Shown in pieces: positions 7,558 to 16,599 of a stretch of 64,000 nt of DNA. Each line of letters starts with the position of its first letter. The first letter of the stretch is position 1. This DNA is from an uncultured Latescibacterota bacterium. Lineage in GTDB: Bacteria; Latescibacterota; UBA2968; UBA8231. The notes beneath the pieces were generated by a model. The model was not told where the DNA came from and ran no database searches. It saw only the letters and a list, made by a program, of their open reading frames with translations. The position numbers were made by a program, and so were the translations under genes. The stretch spans positions 1,984,001-2,048,000 of the forward strand of contig OY282352.1 in NCBI GenBank assembly GCA_958295495.1, read 5' to 3'.

Positions 7558-8889
7558 CTACCCGCCGATGCGCTTTAGGGCCACGGCGGCGTTGGCGCGG
7601 GCGTAGCAGTCCTCGTCGTCGATGTTTTTGCGCAGGGCGGGCACAGCCTCGGCGGCCGCCGGCCCGATCTTGGCCAGCGCAAGTGCCGCGTTGTGGCGGA
7701 TCCAGCTCTCGGAATCTCGCAGGCGACGGCTCAAGGCGGGTGCGGATTCGGCCGCGGCCGGCCCGATATTGCCCAGTGCCTCGACCGCGTTGCGCCGCAC
7801 CCATTCGGCCTCGTCGTCGAGGGCGCGGGTGAGGTGGGATACAGGGTCGGACGCTGTGGTACCCAAGTCGCCGAGCACATCGGCTGCCGCGGCGCGGAGC
7901 CACCAGTCGCTCTCGTTGAGCAGTTCCACCATGTGGGGCACAGCCGGGCGGCCGACGGCGGAAAGGGCGAAGACCGCGTCGAGCTGACTGGGGTTGGTGT
8001 GTTCGTTGGCTAGGTTGGCTTCGAGGCGCGCAGCGGCCTCGCCGCGCAGTGCGTTCAAAAGGACGGGCATTGCTTCCTCTCCGCGAGCGGCCAAAGCATA
8101 TACAGCGCACAGCCGCTCAGCTTCGGCTTCGGCGTCTAATGCCCGACGCAACTCGTTGAGCGAAACCGCTGTCGGGGCTGCAGTACCATCGGTGCCGCGC
8201 ATCCAGTCGTAGGCGCGGCGACACAGGTCGGCGGGCGGGTCAGTGCCTTCGGCTTGCCAAGTGCCGTCGCGATGGTCCCACGAGGGTGCCCGCGGCTCGC
8301 CCATGCGGGTGAAGAGGAACTTGACCATAAAGCGGTCGCGGTCGCTGGCGTTGGGCATGGCCCGGTGCCAAAGGTCGTAGTGGACGATGGTCACCGTTCC
8401 GGCCTGACCGCAGAGGGGCTGTTCTTCCCGCTCGTAGGCTTGTTTAGACGAATTATAGTACTGGGTGGTCGGCAAAATCGCGGTCGGACCCATGTCCAAG
8501 CTGACGTCCTGCGGATAGTAAAAGGCCATGGTCCAGCGAGTGCGGTGATGGCGGACGTTCTGGTCGTTTTCATAGCTATCTTGGTGCATACCCTGACCTT
8601 TGGACCCGCTGGGATTGTGGTGGCAGTGGCGGTGCGGGTGGATGAGGTAGGAAGGGCCGAGGAGGCTCTGAAGAGCACCGTCAACGGCCGGGTCTTGGAG
8701 GATTTGGTATAGGTCCGGGACTTTGGGGAGGATATCGTTGCCGGGATTGCCTTCGGTGGCGAAGAGGGTTTCGATTTGGCGGTGGATGCGCCGGTGGAAA
8801 GTGGGAGGATGGGCACTCTGCACGGTGATATAGCCATTGGTCAGGTAGGCTTGGACTTGGGCGTCGGTCAGGAGGATAGGGGCGGGCAT
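7558..8889 (-). CDS. PhyH dioxygenase fused to HEAT-like repeats
   Basis: A 443-aa two-domain protein. Residues 1 to about 230 are a PhyH oxygenase: HQD (H102, D104), a distal His in YDLWHRAMPN (H175) and Arg in SDRDRFMVKF. Residues about 245-443 are helical repeats of about 31-36 residues with the HEAT/PBS-lyase pattern (AVxALGxIGPAAAxxxPAL), five or so copies. HEAT repeats usually bind proteins or nucleic acids, so the fusion may target the oxygenase to a partner or a macromolecular substrate (inference). The start has only a weak ribosome site. A perfect GCATCGGC/GCCGATGC inverted repeat (7544-7571) covers the stop codon. Confidence 0.88.
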   Translation of the reverse strand: MPAPILLTDAQVQAYLTNGYITVQSAHPPTFHRRIHRQIETLFATEGNPGNDILPKVPDLYQILQDPAVDGALQSLLGPSYLIHPHRHCHHNPSGSKGQGMHQDSYENDQNVRHHRTRWTMAFYYPQDVSLDMGPTAILPTTQYYNSSKQAYEREEQPLCGQAGTVTIVHYDLWHRAMPNASDRDRFMVKFLFTRMGEPRAPSWDHRDGTWQAEGTDPPADLCRRAYDWMRGTDGTAAPTAVSLNELRRALDAEAEAERLCAVYALAARGEEAMPVLLNALRGEAAARLEANLANEHTNPSQLDAVFALSAVGRPAVPHMVELLNESDWWLRAAAADVLGDLGTTASDPVSHLTRALDDEAEWVRRNAVEALGNIGPAAAESAPALSRRLRDSESWIRHNAALALAKIGPAAAEAVPALRKNIDDEDCYARANAAVALKRIGG

Positions 8890-8944
8890 GAGGCTGGCCT
8901 TTTTGCTGTAGAGAAGGATAAATGCGCTGGCAGAGAATAACGTT

Positions 8945-9015
8945 GACTACTCCCAATCCTAAAGGAGTTGGAATTCTTGACGGCGTTACGCCGCCGCAGA
9001 ATGTAGCTCCAGTCT
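8945..9015 (-). mobile_element. Possible right-end relic of an IS200/IS605-type element
   Basis: In the 424-base gap 8890-9313, the minus strand reads a CGGCG-TAA-CGCCG hairpin (8981-8993), then CGTCAAGAATTCC, then a second imperfect CTCC-TTTA-GGA hairpin, then GGGAGTAGTCAAC. This order resembles the subterminal hairpins and end of IS200/IS605 elements that carry tnpB. I see no TnpA or TnpB reading frame in the rest of the gap, so only an end would remain. The call rests on remembered family patterns. The rest of the gap holds the symporter ribosome site (AAAGGAGG, 9302-9309) and nothing else I recognise. Confidence 0.35.
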
Positions 9016-9313
9016 GCAAATGTTACTGAGAAGACATAGCGCAAAGAGAGCACCAACGCAAGCGAGAAGGCCGTTGCCTTCAGGTGGGATTGGTCGCGTG
9101 CAAATCAATCGGCGTTCGTCGGGCTTGGCCCTTCAGCGGGATGCTAAAGCCGCTCTTATATCCAAAGCCTAAAGGCAGTTTGATAATTGGCCATGCAGAT
9201 CGCAAGCGAAGCTGTCCCAAGTCAGTCAGTTAGTACCACAACTTGACGCGGCGTTTTTAATTCTGCATAGAGAGCGGCACAAAAACTGGCTTCTTTCTGA
9301 CAAAGGAGGGATT

Positions 9314-10979
9314 GTGTCGGGTCTGGATTACGCGCTGATGGCGCTCTACATGCTCTTCTTGGTGGGGATGGGACTGTACTATAGGAGATTCGCCCAAGAG
9401 AGTATGGAAAATTACTTCCTCGGTGGGCGCAAGATGAAGGGGTGGATGAGCGGCACCAGCTATGCGGTCACCTGCATGAACGCCGATGTAGCACCGGCGT
9501 ATTGCGGCATGACGGTCATCACCGGGACCTTTATCTGCTGGTGGTATTTGAGCCGCTTTGGGCTGGCGCTGATGATCGGTGGGTTGCTCTTTGCCGCGTG
9601 CTGGCGGCGGTTGAAAATTTTTACCTCGCCGGAGTTTTACGAGCTCCGCTTTGGCGGTGCGGCCGCGCCGACGATGCGGGCTTGGGTTTCGCTGCGCAGT
9701 GCCTTTGTCGCAGTGGTAGCTTGGACTGGGGCCGGGCTTTTGGGGCTGACGAAAGTGTCCGAGGTGCTCTTGGGCTGGTCGCGCTTTGAGACCTTTTTGC
9801 TGGTCATTCCGATCATCTTGGTCTATGTGGTGCTCTCCGGCTATATGGGCGTGGTGATGTCGGATTTGATCCAGACCGCGATCATGATCGCGTCCTCGCT
9901 GGTGCTGATGGGCTTGGTCTGGGCCGACTTCGGGGGGCCGACAGGGCTTTATCAGGCGCTGGTGACGCAGTTTGGGGAAGGGGTCGTTAGTTGGCATCCG
10001 CCGATGAGTCACGAACTTTTGGGGGTGGTGGGGATCATCGCGTGGACGATGGGGACCGCTATCGGCTATGGCGGCGACGTGGCCCCGATGGCCGGAGCGA
10101 TGGAGGGCCAAAGGCTGCTCTCGTGCCGCGACAGCCGCGAGGCAACGCGGATGTACGTCTGGACCCAGATCGCGCTCTTCCTAATGCTGGCGGTGCTGAC
10201 TCTGCCAGCTCTTGGAGCGATGGTCAAATGGCCGGGCCTGCACGACGGCAGCATGGACAAGGAGCTAGCCTACGGTCTCTTGTTGGGCCACTACCTGCCC
10301 TCGGGTCTTCTGGGGCTGGCGCTGGTGGCGATGTTCGCCTCTATCATGTCCACGGTGGACTCGAACATGAACTTCGGGGCCCAGGTCTTTATCAACGACG
10401 TGTATCGGCGCTTTATCAAGCACGGCGCTGAGATGGGCCATTACATGAGTGTCGGTCGGGTGGTGATGCTGGCGATCATGGGCCTCTCGCTGGCGGTCGC
10501 GCTTTAACGGCAAGGCGCGACTAGCCGCCTCTTTCGGCGGGCCAGTGGTCTTTCTCTTAAACAAGTACGTGATTTTCGTCCATCTGATCGACGCGGGGCA
10601 GGATGCGGCATATTTGGTGGTACTTTCGTCGATTGCCGCGACGTGCCTACTCTGGGTCGCGGTGGCACTTTGCACCCAGCCGGAGCCAGAGGAAAAGCTC
10701 TTGGCCTTCTACAAAGAGGCGTGGCCAATGGGATGGTGGGGGCCGATCGCACACAAGGCGGGCGTTGAGACCGGTGGCGGCGCACCCATCGCGCACGGCT
10801 TGGGGCTTGCCCTGCTCGGTGCGGTGGCCGTGGGAGGGGGCGTTATTGGCTTTTCGGGGTTTTACGTGGGGCGCTGGACTGTGGCGTTGGTCGGCGGGTT
10901 GGTGGCGCTGGCGTTGGGGGTAGCGTTGCGAGGGGCGTACACTCGATACATGCGCCGAGTGGGCGCGGACGAGGGATAA
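9314..10979 (+). pseudogene. Sodium:solute symporter (SSS family), split by internal deletion and frameshift
   Basis: A GTG at 9314, after AAAGGAGG, opens a 397-codon frame with the SSS pattern: about ten membrane segments, ENYFLGGRKM near the start, GGDVAPMAGAMEGQRLL, and FASIMSTVDSNMNF before a further helix. It stops at 10507. Another frame then encodes the expected C-terminal end: RFNGKARLAASFGG, two helices, a TRPEP-like CTQPEPEEKLLAFY, GWWGP and a final helix, ending at 10979. Intact relatives have a membrane segment or two between these parts, so a few dozen codons seem lost near 10500 together with the frame. The transporter is probably inactive, unless the halves work as two chains or the join is a sequencing error. 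Confidence 0.75.
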
Positions 10980-10980
10980 A

Positions 10981-11190
10981 TTAAGGGACTACCTTTTTGA
11001 GAATAGGCCGGGTGAGATCTGAGAGGCGCAATCGCTGTTCACCTTGGTCGTCAAGATGGCTATGGGCTTGCAGTGGTTCCAACCGACAGAAGCGACCTTC
11101 CATGCCTTCTCTCGGCGGATTGGGTGGTGGCGTCCAATCTGGCAGTGAGAAGCTGATCGGCTGCCCAAGGCTATTGGTACGTTCGCTCAT
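10981..11190 (-). pseudogene. N-terminal remnant of a GNAT acetyltransferase
   Basis: From an ATG at 11190 the minus strand encodes MSERTNSLGQPISF, LPDWTPPP and GRFCRLEPLQA. This is the typical start of a GNAT acetyltransferase subfamily in which NxxGQP, LPxWxPPP and GRxCRLEPL are conserved. After about 45 residues the similarity stops and the frame ends at 10981, so the acetyl-CoA-binding part is missing. It is distinct from the complete GNAT gene that ends at 11308. Bases 11191-11307 hold nothing I recognise. Confidence 0.55.
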
Positions 11191-11307
11191 TCCATCTTCT
11201 TGGCGCGAAAGCAAATTCCCTGTGCCAGTTTGCGGACCGCAAACGGTTGCTAAGGCGCGAATGTGCCGCAGCGCAAACCGCTGTGTTACAGGAAGCAGCT
11301 ACGCTGG

Positions 11308-11910
11308 CTAAATAGGCTCAATCGTTTCGGCCCGCCATCTTCTTGGGGAGAAATCCCAACCCAACGACTGGCAAGTATCCCTCCACATCGCTCTCATGCC
11401 GTCGCTGTTGACAACCGGCATGTAACCAACCTTCAGGTACGTCTTGATAGCTGCCAAGCGATAATATTCGGTATGTAGCTGTATCTTTGAGTACCCTGCC
11501 GCCAAGAACCTGTTTGTTGCGAATGCCGCAATCTGGAGACCAAGCCCTTTCCCTCTGTGATTCGGATCGCATGCAAGCCAGCCGACATCGCCGGTGAATG
11601 GGGCATCACCCGAATAATTGTGTAGGCACATCGCCGTTGCGACCGGGAGTTGGCTGCAAGTGCAATCGATAAAGAACCATCCCTCCGGAATGATCCGGTT
11701 CAGATTGTACGTGAGCTTGCCTTCGTCCCATGGATCGAACTCGCCGAGCTGCATCAGCTCAGAGAATCGGTGCTCATCCCCAAGCTGATACGTGCGGATG
11801 GAATACCCGTCTGCTAGCGTCTCGGGCAAGTGATCGCAGAGACGAGAACGCGGCCACCTCATAGTTAGCTGAGGCTTCTCCGGGAATGTGCGTCCCTCAA
11901 AGGTAGCCAT
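11308..11910 (-). CDS. GNAT family N-acetyltransferase
   Basis: A 200-aa protein with the GNAT fold: beta strand VGWLACDPNHRG followed by the acetyl-CoA pyrophosphate loop RGKGLGLQIA (Q/RxxGxG/A type), then YSKIQLHTEYYRLAAIKTYLKVGY, the standard last strand and helix. It should transfer an acetyl group from acetyl-CoA to an amine, acceptor unknown. The first 30 or so residues are poorly conserved-looking and the start could be further in. It stands alone, 65 bases from the cupin gene stop. Confidence 0.82.
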   Translation of the reverse strand: MATFEGRTFPEKPQLTMRWPRSRLCDHLPETLADGYSIRTYQLGDEHRFSELMQLGEFDPWDEGKLTYNLNRIIPEGWFFIDCTCSQLPVATAMCLHNYSGDAPFTGDVGWLACDPNHRGKGLGLQIAAFATNRFLAAGYSKIQLHTEYYRLAAIKTYLKVGYMPVVNSDGMRAMWRDTCQSLGWDFSPRRWRAETIEPI

Positions 11911-11974
11911 CCGGACCTAACTGCTTGTACCCGAACAATTGGTTAGGGTAGGTCAAGGGGTGGTTTGAGGCGTC

Positions 11975-12628
11975 TCAGTATATCGCATCGACAGACCCCG
12001 CCCGGGGTGCCAATCCATTCCAGCCGTCCGCCACGGTGCTCGTCTGCTTGAAGATCTGCAAAAGCGGCTCCCACATGGCCTCGCGCACGCGGTTGGCCGC
12101 TTCCATATCGCCAGCCATTAGGGCCTGCTTGAGTTCGCGGCCTTGTTCCTCTTGGATTTGCATGCTCTCCTGTGCTTGGGCCGCTAGGGCGCGCACTGCA
12201 TCGATGTGGCTGTCGATCAACTCGGCCACCGTCGTGGTCGAATCTGTCGTGGTATCGTAGTCGCTCGACGGCCTGAAGCGGGGCCGCTGGCGCTCGCCCT
12301 TTTCGTCGTAGAACGTATGCGTCGGCTGGATGTGCGGCGTCACCGAGAGGTACATATAGACCGGCTCGTCGCCGATGACTCGCACCGAGTGCGGCTCGTC
12401 GGTTAGGGCGTAGCACATTTGCCCTGGTCCAACTTCTTTCACCTCGCCGTTGATTTTGAACTCCACCCGACCCGACAAAATGATGAAGATCTCGTCGCCC
12501 AGATCGTGCGTGTGCCAAGCGTCGAGCGAGCCCGAGCCCGGCTCTAGGCGGCAGAAGCGGGCGCGGATCTGCGGCCTCACCAGAATATTGCGAATATCCC
12601 GACGACAATCGTAAACCTCAAATCCCAT
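11975..12628 (-). CDS. Cupin-domain protein
   Basis: A 217-aa protein; AAGGAGA just before the ATG at 12628 decides the start. Residues about 20-110 form a single cupin barrel: motif 1 AWHTHDLGDEIFIILSG (His, His, Glu for metal) and motif 2 PHSVRVIGDEPVYMY. The C-terminal 80 residues are predicted helical (EQGRELKQALMAGDMEAANR). Single-domain cupins with these ligands bind a metal and act as dioxygenases, isomerases or small-molecule sensors. No more exact role can be read. It is divergent from the PhyH fragment at 12716. Confidence 0.82.
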   Translation of the reverse strand: MGFEVYDCRRDIRNILVRPQIRARFCRLEPGSGSLDAWHTHDLGDEIFIILSGRVEFKINGEVKEVGPGQMCYALTDEPHSVRVIGDEPVYMYLSVTPHIQPTHTFYDEKGERQRPRFRPSSDYDTTTDSTTTVAELIDSHIDAVRALAAQAQESMQIQEEQGRELKQALMAGDMEAANRVREAMWEPLLQIFKQTSTVADGWNGLAPRAGSVDAIY

Positions 12629-12715
12629 GTTCTTCTCCTTGAAAGGCAAAGGCAGATTCACTACCTTGCGCCGGCACAATCTAATGCCCGCCATAGGCTT
12701 AGCAAAGGCCCGCCG

Positions 12716-12946
12716 ATGGTGACCCCCGAACAGCGCTACTTCTTCGATTTGACCGGCTATTTACACCTCGAAGGCGTACTCCAAGGTGCAGCCCGGCAAA
12801 AGGCCCAAGAGGTAGCTCAGCGCTATATCGACACCCCGCCCGATCAGGTGCCCGACGGCTTTGAGATCAACCTCCAGCGCGAGCACTTCAACGGGTATTT
12901 GTACGCCTTCGCCTTTGACAGGTCCCTCAACGAAAGGACGAGTTGT
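12716..12946 (+). pseudogene. PhyH N-terminal fragment fused in frame to the next gene
   Basis: The first 77 codons read MVTPEQRYFFDLTGYLHLEG ... YIDTPPDQVPDGFEINLQ ... FAFDRSLNE, the N-terminal region of a PhyH protein of the same type as the one at 34.8-35.6 kb (MVTDLENYLFDLRGYLHLER). The iron-binding core is absent. The frame runs without a stop into the membrane protein that follows. It is best read as a truncated oxygenase left by a deletion or insertion at about 12940. Confidence 0.65.
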
Positions 12947-15109
12947 ATGAGGAAAAACAAAGCGGGTGCCCGAAACAAAACAGACAACCCGGTCGAACAT
13001 TATACCGGGGTCGGCTTAGCCCTTGGTCTTTCTTTCGGCGCAGCTTTTGGTGCCGCTTTCGATGATGTTGGGACAGGTCTGGCTATAGGACTGGTTCTAG
13101 GTCTGGCCATAGGTGCTGCTGTCGGGACGAACGCAAAGCGAAGCCGGGGGGCGCAAGGGGAAACCGTTCGCAAGATAAAAGTCTGGTTCCCTGCTTGGGC
13201 AGCAGCCCGGCAGCCCGACCGCTTCACTCTGCTCCTCGCCGCGCTTGCAGTGCTGGGTGCCGTACTCATTCTGGCGCGGCAGGTCACCTACGGAGTGGGC
13301 CTATCCGCGGATTTCGTCGCGTACCTATCCACGGCTCGGAGTCTGTTGGCGGGAGAGGGCTTCATTCAAATTCACGGTTGGCCCTATTTGCACTGGCCGC
13401 CGCTGTATCCGATGCTGCTCGCCGCGGCCAGCCTCTTTGCGTTTGACCCCTACGACGTCGCCGGGCCGTTGAATGCCGCCGTCTTCGGCCTGACTCTATT
13501 CGTCGCCGGTCAATACTTACGGCGGCATGTTCAACACCCTTTGCTGGTCCTTTGGGCTTGTCTCGCCATCATGCTGGCAATCCCCTTGACCCGGGTAGCC
13601 TCTCACGCAATTTCCGAGGCGCCCTTTATCCTGTTCGCGACGCTCTCTCTGGTCCGGATGTCCACATTTCTGGACACCGGCAAGCGTTCGGACCTGATTT
13701 GGGCCGCGGCGTTCGCTTCCCTGGCCTTTCTGACCCGCTATATCGGCGTCACCTTGATCATCACCGCGTTACCCCTGCTGATCTTCCAGCGCGCTGCCGT
13801 GCCGTTGGAGAAAGCGAAGCGCATCGGCTTGTACCTGTTGATTACCGCGCTGCCGGTGGCACTGTGGCTGTTGCGGAACGTCTTGGTCCACGGGAGATAC
13901 GGCGGGCGCAGAAACCCGCCGCCGAATACGTTGCTGGAGTTTCTGGACGAGCTCTTCAGCAGTCTGGGCGAGTGGGTATTCCTCTACTTGCCATCTGGGA
14001 TTGTCAGGGTAGCCGCCGCGGCACTGGTTGGAGTGGCCCTGCTGGCGCTGGCGGTGTCCGTCTGCCATGCATTTGTCCGTTCGTGCCGGAAGGTGGGGAA
14101 CGATGCCGGATGGCACCCTTTCTATTTGTTCGGCGGCTTTGCCCTAGTGTACGTCGCCTTTCTCACCGCCTCGCAAGCGGCCACCGAAGTCACGCCCTTG
14201 GGCGGACGCCATCTCTCTCCCACATATATCCCGCTCCTGTTCGCGGCAGTGTTCGCGCTGGACAAGCTCCTTGGGCTCGAGCCGGGCAGAAAGGCAACGA
14301 GAACCTCCAGACTGCCGGTGATTCAGAGCAAGATAGTGCGAAGGGGGAGCAGAACGGCGAGCCTGCTGGCGGTTACTCTGGTGACAACCCTTTCCCTTTG
14401 GCTGGCTGGGCAGGTGGCACTGAACGCGTATGAAATCAGAGAGAATAATAATGAGGGCCGAGGCATGGGAATGGCCGCGATGTGGGTCAATTCGGAAACC
14501 TTGCGGTACGTCGAGGAGCATCTAATGGCGAAGCGGATATTCAGCAATGCGACATCTGCCCTATACCTCCGCACGGATCATGCGGACCTTCACTATCTCC
14601 CCTTCAAGCTGGATACGATGAGAGAGCAGATAGAAGATGCCGTGCCCGGCGATTATGTCGCTTGGATGGACTCGAAGCAGTATCCCGCCACTATCGTCGT
14701 GTTGAGGAAATTGCTGGGACTGGAGCCGGTGGCCGAGTTGTCCGACGGTTCAATCTATCGCGTAACCCGTAGCGGCACCGATCCCGCTCCGGCCTATTTC
14801 ATCAGCGCCGTCGCTCCGATGGCAGGTGAGCCGTTCGGCGTCAAGTTGTCCGCCTATGTTGAATGCGGGCATTCCAGATACCAACCATGGCAATGGGAAC
14901 GGGGCAGCGATGCGACTGGCTGGACCAAAGTCACGCCCCGCGGGGCGACCTACCGATACACCCCCATCACCGCGGACGTTGGCCATCGCCTGCGGGCCTC
15001 TGTGGACTGTACGGACACAGACGGTAAGACAATCAGAGCGATGACCGCGCCGTCCGCACCCGTGCTGAAAGCTGCTGACCGCGCCGACGCACTGCGGTCA
15101 GCCGATTAG
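12947..15109 (+). CDS. Membrane glycosyltransferase-like protein with glycine-rich N-terminus and Ig-like C-terminus
   Basis: From the ATG at 12947, preceded by AAAGGA, this gives 720 aa; the frame is open back to 12716, so a longer fusion is possible. Residues 1-70 have two small glycine/alanine-rich membrane segments (GVGLALGLSFGAAFGAAFDD, GLAIGLVLGLAIGAAVGT) like short stand-alone glycine-zipper proteins. About residues 85-500 carry about ten helices. The loop YLSTARSLLAGEGF ... WPYLHWPPLYPMLL and AFLTRYIGVTLI are typical of GT39/ArnT-like polyprenyl-phosphate-sugar glycosyltransferases. The last 90 residues (WERGSDATGWTKV, YRYTPITADVGHRLRASV) look like an Ig-like extracellular domain. The arrangement is unusual and may be a chimera. 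Confidence 0.6.
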   Translation: MRKNKAGARNKTDNPVEHYTGVGLALGLSFGAAFGAAFDDVGTGLAIGLVLGLAIGAAVGTNAKRSRGAQGETVRKIKVWFPAWAAARQPDRFTLLLAALAVLGAVLILARQVTYGVGLSADFVAYLSTARSLLAGEGFIQIHGWPYLHWPPLYPMLLAAASLFAFDPYDVAGPLNAAVFGLTLFVAGQYLRRHVQHPLLVLWACLAIMLAIPLTRVASHAISEAPFILFATLSLVRMSTFLDTGKRSDLIWAAAFASLAFLTRYIGVTLIITALPLLIFQRAAVPLEKAKRIGLYLLITALPVALWLLRNVLVHGRYGGRRNPPPNTLLEFLDELFSSLGEWVFLYLPSGIVRVAAAALVGVALLALAVSVCHAFVRSCRKVGNDAGWHPFYLFGGFALVYVAFLTASQAATEVTPLGGRHLSPTYIPLLFAAVFALDKLLGLEPGRKATRTSRLPVIQSKIVRRGSRTASLLAVTLVTTLSLWLAGQVALNAYEIRENNNEGRGMGMAAMWVNSETLRYVEEHLMAKRIFSNATSALYLRTDHADLHYLPFKLDTMREQIEDAVPGDYVAWMDSKQYPATIVVLRKLLGLEPVAELSDGSIYRVTRSGTDPAPAYFISAVAPMAGEPFGVKLSAYVECGHSRYQPWQWERGSDATGWTKVTPRGATYRYTPITADVGHRLRASVDCTDTDGKTIRAMTAPSAPVLKAADRADALRSAD

Positions 15110-15371
15110 TCAATCGCACGCATCGGGCATTTCTGCTCTTGGGTGTGGCCGTCGGGGTCTTGGTCAACCGCCGCATTATGGGGGTCCTGCTGTTCGCCGC
15201 CATTTCCGCCCTGCGGGCTTTCGACCTTTTCCATGCTGCCGGACGCGAGAAGCGGAAACATATTCCGATGACCGGCGGCCGGTGCGCTTACCTTCTATAC
15301 CACGTTGCCCTATCTCTGGGCCGCCCCCGCCATTCACAACGCGAGGGCTAACCAAAGAAGCTACGACCTCT
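15110..15371 (+). other. Non-coding or degraded stretch
   Basis: No intact gene is visible. A plus-strand frame from about 15125 reads a hydrophobic segment (FLLLGVAVGVLVNRRIMGVLLFA, split here as FLLLGVAVGVLV and MGVLLFAAI) and then, after a change of frame near 15270, FYTTLPYLWAAPAIH. It may be a decayed membrane-protein end, but I cannot name it. Confidence 0.3.
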
Positions 15372-15485
15372 ATGGCAGAATTTGACGCGATTTCCAAGGA
15401 CCTGATCCAGACCTATCCGCACGACTTCGCCCGCTTCGCCCTGACGCAAGACGACGTCGAGGTGCTCGGAGTACTTGTTGGTTGA
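15372..15485 (+). pseudogene. N-terminal remnant of an Rpn/YhgA-like PD-(D/E)XK protein
   Basis: The ATG at 15372 opens MAEFDAISKDLIQTYPHDFA then RFALTQDDVEVLGVL and the frame stops at 15485. This matches the start of a family of proteins annotated as Rpn-like or putative transposases with a PD-(D/E)XK nuclease fold, which continue with an acidic domain (HCEFQT). Only 37 codons remain. Bases 15486-15600 hold nothing else I recognise. Confidence 0.45.
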
Positions 15486-15600
15486 GCGTCGAGCTCCAAC
15501 ACAGGGAGCGGTACGCCGCTCTTGGCCCAATGCACATGTAATGCCGGCATTTTCTGACCGCATTTTGCCGGTCGATACTGCGGTTGCTCAACGTTGTGCC

Positions 15601-16599
15601 TTACGGATCGCGGATGCAGGCCGGTCGGCGGCGGAGCAAACGCTGCGCCCAGTACCAGTTAATCGCCTGCATCAACCCTTCCTCTTGGGTCGTGTAGGTT
15701 AGGCCCAACTCAGCGGTGGCACGGCTTCCGTCGGCGCGGAAACCGTGTGCAGCGAGGCGGTAGGTTTCCCACGACAGAACCGGCGGTCTGCGGGTCAGGC
15801 GCGAAAGAGCCTCACCGCCGAACGCGTAAGGTGCGGCCAGTGGAGCGGGAATGGTCGGCGGCGACCAGCACCCGGCTAACCGACAGACCAGCCGGCCGAG
15901 TTGGGTCAATTTGCCGACGGTGCCCGCGAGTATATAGCGTTCCCCGACCCGACCATTTTCAGCCGCCAGCACGTGCCCCCGAGCCGCGTCGTCAATGTAC
16001 ACCAAGCTCACCCAGCCGGGAAAGAGCGCGGGGACCCGACCGTTGAGCAGGCTGATGATAAAGCGCCCGGTGGGTTTGCGGTCGCCCGGGCCGTAGATCG
16101 CAGCGGGCTGGACGCAGATGAGCGGCACTCCCTTTTCCACATAGGTGAACGCCACCTGCTCGGCTGCGTATTTGGCCTTTTCATAACTCGAGAGGAAGTA
16201 GCCGCGATGAGCCGTTGTCTCGGTGGCGACGTGGCCTTTGGCCTCGCCAATGCAGACGGCAGTGCTGGTATAGACGACCTTGGCTACGCCGACTGCCAAC
16301 GCCGCCGCCATGGCGTTGCGGGTCCCCTCGGTTTCGGTGGCCAAGAGTTCGGCCTCGTCCAACCCCCACAAATCGTAGAGAGCCGCGGCGTGGAAGAGGG
16401 TATCGCACCCTTCGAGCGCGGCTTCGATGCTCGCACGGACGAGGATGTCGCCGCGGACGATTTCGACGCCCAAAGCCTCCAGCGCCTCAGTCTGGCTGGT
16501 GGGCCGCGCCAGCACCCGGACGTGTGCGCCGCCAGCGACGAGCGCGCGAACCAAGGCCCCGCCGACAAAGCCGGTGCCGCCGGTTACTAACGCCCGCAT
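15601..16599 (-). CDS. NAD-dependent epimerase/dehydratase (extended SDR)
   Basis: A 332-aa extended short-chain dehydrogenase. The N-terminal VTGGTGFVGGALVRAL is the nucleotide-binding GxxGxxG loop. The catalytic Ser/Thr lies in VVYTSTAVCIG and the YxxxK pair in SSYEKAKYAAEQ. PAAIYGPGDRKPTG and LVYIDDAARGHVLA fit sugar epimerases and dihydroflavonol-reductase/HpnA-like enzymes. The ATG overlaps the stop of the upstream PhyH gene (TAATG), so the two are translated together and may act on the same small molecule. The exact substrate is unknown. Confidence 0.88.
   Translation of the reverse strand: MRALVTGGTGFVGGALVRALVAGGAHVRVLARPTSQTEALEALGVEIVRGDILVRASIEAALEGCDTLFHAAALYDLWGLDEAELLATETEGTRNAMAAALAVGVAKVVYTSTAVCIGEAKGHVATETTAHRGYFLSSYEKAKYAAEQVAFTYVEKGVPLICVQPAAIYGPGDRKPTGRFIISLLNGRVPALFPGWVSLVYIDDAARGHVLAAENGRVGERYILAGTVGKLTQLGRLVCRLAGCWSPPTIPAPLAAPYAFGGEALSRLTRRPPVLSWETYRLAAHGFRADGSRATAELGLTYTTQEEGLMQAINWYWAQRLLRRRPACIRDP

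Noticed and set aside
7544..7571. GCATCGGC/GCCGATGC as a terminator of the PhyH-HEAT gene
   Set aside because: The stem overlaps the stop codon and no T tract follows on the minus strand.
15480..15595. TTGAGC/GCTCAA inverted pair about 100 bases apart as insertion-sequence ends
   Set aside because: Only six bases match and there is no target duplication or coding content between them.
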